A DNA stretch of 9,751 bases. Origin: Sediminispirochaeta sp. (GTDB lineage Bacteria > Spirochaetota > Spirochaetia > DSM-16054 > Sediminispirochaetaceae). This document shows, one piece after another, positions 6,927-9,751 of the stretch. Under the pieces are notes generated by a model. It searched no databases, was not told where the DNA came from, and was given only the letters and a program-made list of their open reading frames with translations. The DNA lies in assembly GCA_011046055.1 (NCBI GenBank), contig DSBN01000085.1, forward strand, positions 1 to 9,751. The letters run 5' to 3'. A program made the translations under genes and the position numbers. The stretch's first letter is position 1, and the number at the start of each line of letters is the position of its first letter.

Positions 6927-8035
6927 TGATAGTTCCGGTACCTGAACAGTTGGCAGAATCTTTCAAGGCGGCCCAAAGAAGTGATTATAACTTCGGACTC
7001 TGGTACAACAAGTATGTCCCCAGAGTAGATCCATTTGAAAAGAAAAGGGGAGACCGCAACTATAAGGTAGATTACCAAAAATGTCTCGATGAGTATAAGA
7101 AGATCAGCGGCAGCGATCTGGTAAAAAAGCTGCTTGCCCAAAAGCATGAAGAACTGGGTGGATTTTGCCGCTATCACTTACACACCCACATACTGGTAGA
7201 GAAAAAAGGTAAGCTCATCTCTCCGCTTATCACCGGAATCGGAGAGTCTCATCCTGGGGAGGTGGGGATGCTCTTCGATCATACCCTCGGCATTCCCTAT
7301 GTGGGGGCGAGCTCACTGAAAGGCATCCATCGTCTCTTCTTTGCTATCGGCGGTCTTGCGGATAGTGGAGATGAACTGCTGCAGGAGAAAGATACAATCG
7401 ATGACGATGCAATAGAGGATCTCACTGCTACCTACGGCAGCAACGAGCGACGAGGTGGTGTCATCTTCCTCGATGCCTATCCGGAGGAGGTGCCGGAGCT
7501 GCAGGTGGATATCATGAACCCACACTACAATAAATACTACGGCTCCATCGGTAAAAATCCGGACCCACCAAGGGACAATGAAAACCCTATTCCCATCAAG
7601 TTCCTCACCATCAAACCGGGGAGTGTCTTCGTGTTTCGAGCCTTGGTAAGAAAAGACCTTGAAAACTCGGAACGTATAGCAGGGAAGGTAGAAAGGTATT
7701 TAGACCGGATTCTCAGCGAGGGTATTGGCGCAAAAACCGCGCTGGGATACGGTCGATTCACTCTTATGAATAAAAAAGCTTCACCAGATAAGCCAGAGGT
7801 TCGCAGTATCAAATATCGGATGGGTGAGAGCTATCTCGTGACAGTGGTGAACGTTTCACCTGAGAGCATCAGGGTTCTGACACAAGATGGAATCAATGTA
7901 CCTATTGGAAAGAGAAAGGCGAGGACGAAAGATTCTGACGACATGGAGAAGTTGTACCATAAAGACCAAAGGATAAGAGGGGTTGTTATCGGCTACAACC
8001 GTAAAGGCGAGCCACAGTTTAAAGTCGAGCATTAG
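6926..8035 (+). CDS. cmr6: Cmr6, RAMP subunit with a C-terminal extension
   Basis: Cmr6 sits next to Cmr1 at the 3' end of the crRNA in the complex. The 369-residue product has the family signatures GIGESHPGEVGMLFDHTLGIPY, then VGASSLKGIHR, a GGVIFLDAYPEE segment, VDIMNPHYNKYYG, and the RAMP loop GIGAKTALGYGRF, with GYG at 274-276. After this loop, where many Cmr6 proteins end, about 87 further residues follow with a beta-rich pattern (SYLVTVVNVSPESIRVLT and IRGVVIGYNRKGEPQFKV). I cannot assign this part; it resembles a small OB- or S1-like barrel in outline only. The start is ATG 6926 with the G7 run at 6914-6920, 5 nt upstream; the frame is open to an earlier codon at 6881, but that lies inside cmr5. 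The gene ends 1 nt before csx20. Confidence 0.94.
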   Translation: MIVPVPEQLAESFKAAQRSDYNFGLWYNKYVPRVDPFEKKRGDRNYKVDYQKCLDEYKKISGSDLVKKLLAQKHEELGGFCRYHLHTHILVEKKGKLISPLITGIGESHPGEVGMLFDHTLGIPYVGASSLKGIHRLFFAIGGLADSGDELLQEKDTIDDDAIEDLTATYGSNERRGGVIFLDAYPEEVPELQVDIMNPHYNKYYGSIGKNPDPPRDNENPIPIKFLTIKPGSVFVFRALVRKDLENSERIAGKVERYLDRILSEGIGAKTALGYGRFTLMNKKASPDKPEVRSIKYRMGESYLVTVVNVSPESIRVLTQDGINVPIGKRKARTKDSDDMEKLYHKDQRIRGVVIGYNRKGEPQFKVEH

Positions 8036-8036
8036 A

Positions 8037-8456
8037 ATGAAAAATGCCTTTATCATTCTGAATCATTCATTAACCCGGTTACAGGAAGAAGAGTTGCGGT
8101 CGAAGTTTGGGGTCGAGAGGATTGTGGAGATGCCTCAAGACCTCAAGAGGGTATGGAGCGACTTTTCCGCTTGGACTAATTTAACAGACTCCAGAGTCAG
8201 CGATATTGTCGAGTGGCTCGATGATCAGGCTCGTACTGCGGACCTGGTGGTAGTTCAAGGGGAGTGGGGGGCTACCTTCTATGTGGTTGATTTCTGCTTT
8301 TATAAAGATCTTATCCCCCTGTACGCGTCTTCGGAACGATTATACGAACAGGAAAATTTATCTGGTCAACGGGTGAGACGAACTCATATTTTTAAGCATG
8401 TAAAGTTTAAGAAGTACTTGAGATATCAGGAAATTGTGGGGGGACAATATGGGTAA
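8037..8456 (+). CDS. csx20: Csx20-family protein, putative ring nuclease
   Basis: This small cytosolic protein of 139 residues matches my recollection of the Csx20 family. Marks are ILNHSLTRLQEEEL at the N-terminus (family form SHxLTxxQ), FGVERIVEMPQDLKRVWSDF, VQGEWGATFYVVDF (73-86), LIPLYASSERL (92-102) and IFKHVKFKKY (118-127). Csx15, Csx16 and Csx20 are regarded as type III accessory proteins that degrade cyclic oligoadenylate; that function is family knowledge, not shown here. The start is ATG 8037, 1 nt after cmr6. No Shine-Dalgarno is visible in front of it, unlike its neighbours, so translation may depend on ribosomes finishing cmr6. Its last 8 nt overlap csx1, the likely target of its control. 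A TTG start at 7983 is possible but would add residues outside the family pattern. It could also be a Csx16-type relative. Confidence 0.82.
   Translation: MKNAFIILNHSLTRLQEEELRSKFGVERIVEMPQDLKRVWSDFSAWTNLTDSRVSDIVEWLDDQARTADLVVVQGEWGATFYVVDFCFYKDLIPLYASSERLYEQENLSGQRVRRTHIFKHVKFKKYLRYQEIVGGQYG
8438..8443 (+). promoter_or_regulatory. G-rich ribosome binding site of csx1
   Basis: A run of six G bases lies 5 nt before ATG 8449, inside the end of csx20. It is the best candidate binding site for the csx1 start, though weaker than a true AGGAGG. Confidence 0.5.
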
Positions 8457-9751
8457 TCTTTTTCTGAGTTTTCTCGGAACGTCCGAGTACCTTCCTTGTA
8501 ACTATGTGTATAAAGAGAAGAAAGCGAAGGATGTACAGTTTGTACAGGAGGGCTTATTATCTATACTATTGGACAAATTTTCTTCCGGAAAAGAGAATCG
8601 TGTAGTTATATTTCTCACCGATGCGGCACGTGAAAAAAACTGGGAAACAAGGAACGACGATGAGGGGCTATACCAAAGACTGTTGAAGATAGAAAGAAAT
8701 TTAAAAATTGAGGCTGTTCGTATACCGGAGGGCAACAGCGAGAAAGGGATTTGGGAGATTTTCAAAATAGTTTTCGATCAAATACACGATGAAGACGGTA
8801 TTTATTTGGACGTCACTCATGGTTTTCGTTCGCTGCCTATGCTGGCGATGGTTCTGCTGAATTACGCTCGCTTTCTCAAAGGAATCAAGGTAAAAGGTAT
8901 TTATTATGGTGCCTTCGAGAGCCTTGGTGCCTACCAAGTGGTCAAGAATTTGAACCTTGAAGAGAGGAATGTGCCTATCTTTGATCTCACCCCTTTCCAT
9001 ACCCTTCAGCGGTGGAGCGGGGCGGTGGAGAACTTTGAGGTGTTTGGAGACACCCAGACCATTAGCTCCCTGTTGTTTTCAAAGCTCAATCAGATTATCA
9101 AGTCCACCGATAAGCCGGATAAAAAAGCGTTTGATGAAAAAGACTTTGCGAAAGGATTTGGTAAAGTTGGCAATCTTTATTCGACCGTGAGAGGTAAACA
9201 GTTGTATAAGGGTGACGAGCATAACCGGCTTAAACAGCAGATTGAGAAAGTATCGCAGCAAAAGTTGTATAACTATCCCCTTAGCCCCCTTTTAAACCGC
9301 GTACAGGAACAGCTATCCCCATATAAGATGAACAGCTTACGGAACTGTTTTCTTGGCGTAGGGTGGTGTCTGGAGCATGGCTACATTCAGCAGGGAATAA
9401 CATTACTTCAAGAGACTATTATTAGTGCTATATTAGATGATATTGGAGAAGATTGGTCGGATGAATCTAATACAAAGGTGAAAATAATTGAGAAGAGGCG
9501 TTTGGCCTTATCTGGGTTTATTAAAAGGTGGAACAAAGATGGCGTTATTCTTGGAGAGGAAAGGGAAGCAGAATACTTTTCAGTTGATGCGAATACTTTA
9601 AAGGAGAAGCTCCAAATGAGTGCAGTATTTGAGCATATGGCACCGATTTATGAAGGGCTTCGTGATCATAGGAATAACATCAATCATGCAGGGTATTTAT
9701 TGGATATAAAAGCTGGAGATTTCTCGAACCGATTGCGAAAGGCGTATAAAG
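8449..9751 (+). CDS. csx1: Csx1 (Csx2/TIGR02221 type) CARF-HEPN RNase, cut by window end
   Basis: This is the effector of the messenger arm: the CARF domain binds cyclic oligoadenylate made by Cas10, which activates a HEPN RNase that cuts RNA non-specifically. The frame is open for 434 codons from ATG 8449 with no stop before the edge. The CARF half shows LFLSFLGTSEYLPCNYVY at the N-terminus, VVIFLTDAAREKNW, and DVTHGFRSLPML, with DVTHGFR at 121-127, the strongest mark of the Csx2 subfamily. IYYGAFE and FDLTPFHTLQRWSGAV follow. The HEPN active site is RNNINH (R408 to H413, codons 9670-9687), intact. The family is usually about 430-480 residues, so only a short C-terminus is missing. The ligand (cA4 or cA6) cannot be read from sequence. 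GC falls in the HEPN half (about 35-43% in sampled lines from 9481 to 9660). Confidence 0.93.
   Translation, partial: MGNLFLSFLGTSEYLPCNYVYKEKKAKDVQFVQEGLLSILLDKFSSGKENRVVIFLTDAAREKNWETRNDDEGLYQRLLKIERNLKIEAVRIPEGNSEKGIWEIFKIVFDQIHDEDGIYLDVTHGFRSLPMLAMVLLNYARFLKGIKVKGIYYGAFESLGAYQVVKNLNLEERNVPIFDLTPFHTLQRWSGAVENFEVFGDTQTISSLLFSKLNQIIKSTDKPDKKAFDEKDFAKGFGKVGNLYSTVRGKQLYKGDEHNRLKQQIEKVSQQKLYNYPLSPLLNRVQEQLSPYKMNSLRNCFLGVGWCLEHGYIQQGITLLQETIISAILDDIGEDWSDESNTKVKIIEKRRLALSGFIKRWNKDGVILGEEREAEYFSVDANTLKEKLQMSAVFEHMAPIYEGLRDHRNNINHAGYLLDIKAGDFSNRLRKAYK

Noticed and set aside
6845..7177. Minus-strand open frame of 110 codons with hydrophobic stretches
   Set aside because: It lies opposite the cmr5/cmr6 junction, where both plus-strand genes have clear family motifs; it shows no recognisable domain.
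7983..8036. TTG start giving a longer Csx20
   Set aside because: The G-run directly touches the codon with no spacing, and the extra 18 residues do not match the family, whose motif begins right after ATG 8037.
1..9751. CRISPR array, tRNA, insertion sequence ends or terminators
   Set aside because: No regularly spaced direct repeats, cloverleaf, inverted terminal repeats or stem followed by a T run was seen outside genes, and intergenic space is almost absent.

Overview
The window is a nearly complete type III-B (Cmr) CRISPR-Cas effector operon. All genes are on the + strand and packed from position 34 to the right edge. The order is cas6, cmr1, cmr2 (cas10), cmr3, cmr4, cmr5, cmr6, csx20, csx1. 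Each is identified from family motifs read directly in its translation. The source is a bacterium of moderate GC with strong AGGAGG-type ribosome binding sites. Nothing in the window fixes the phylum; the frequent AGA/AGG and ATA codons are noted but not diagnostic.

Layout: cas6 (34-930) makes the crRNA-processing endonuclease and is separated from cmr1 by 26 nt. From cmr1 on, each junction is a stop/start overlap or a 1-nt gap, as expected for one translationally coupled transcript. The Cmr genes encode the whole target-binding complex: Cmr1, Cmr3 and Cmr6 (RAMP proteins at the ends of the complex), Cmr4 (backbone and target-RNA nuclease), Cmr5 (small subunit) and Cmr2/Cas10 (HD and GGDD cyclase subunit). 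The last two genes belong to the second-messenger arm. csx20 (8037-8456) encodes a small protein of the Csx20 family, a proposed ring nuclease. csx1 (8449 to the edge) encodes a CARF-HEPN RNase and is cut off by the window end.

Expected working: Cas6 processes pre-crRNA, the Cmr complex binds a matching transcript, Cmr4 cuts it, Cas10 makes cyclic oligoadenylate, Csx1 is activated to cut RNA, and Csx20 would remove the messenger and end the response.

The main anomaly is in cmr2. As given, its reading frame is broken by a -1 shift that must lie between 2998 and 3055, where a T6 run (3024-3029) sits. The two halves together encode a normal-looking 937-residue Cas10 with HD, zinc-binding and GGDD motifs all intact. 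This could be a sequence error, a recent inactivating or reversible mutation, or recoding.

No CRISPR repeats, adaptation genes (cas1, cas2), tRNA, rRNA, mobile element or terminator is seen. There is no gene-free stretch longer than 33 bases. I do not see a wholly new system; the points of interest are the broken cas10, the coupled csx20/csx1 pair, and an unassigned C-terminal extension on Cmr6.
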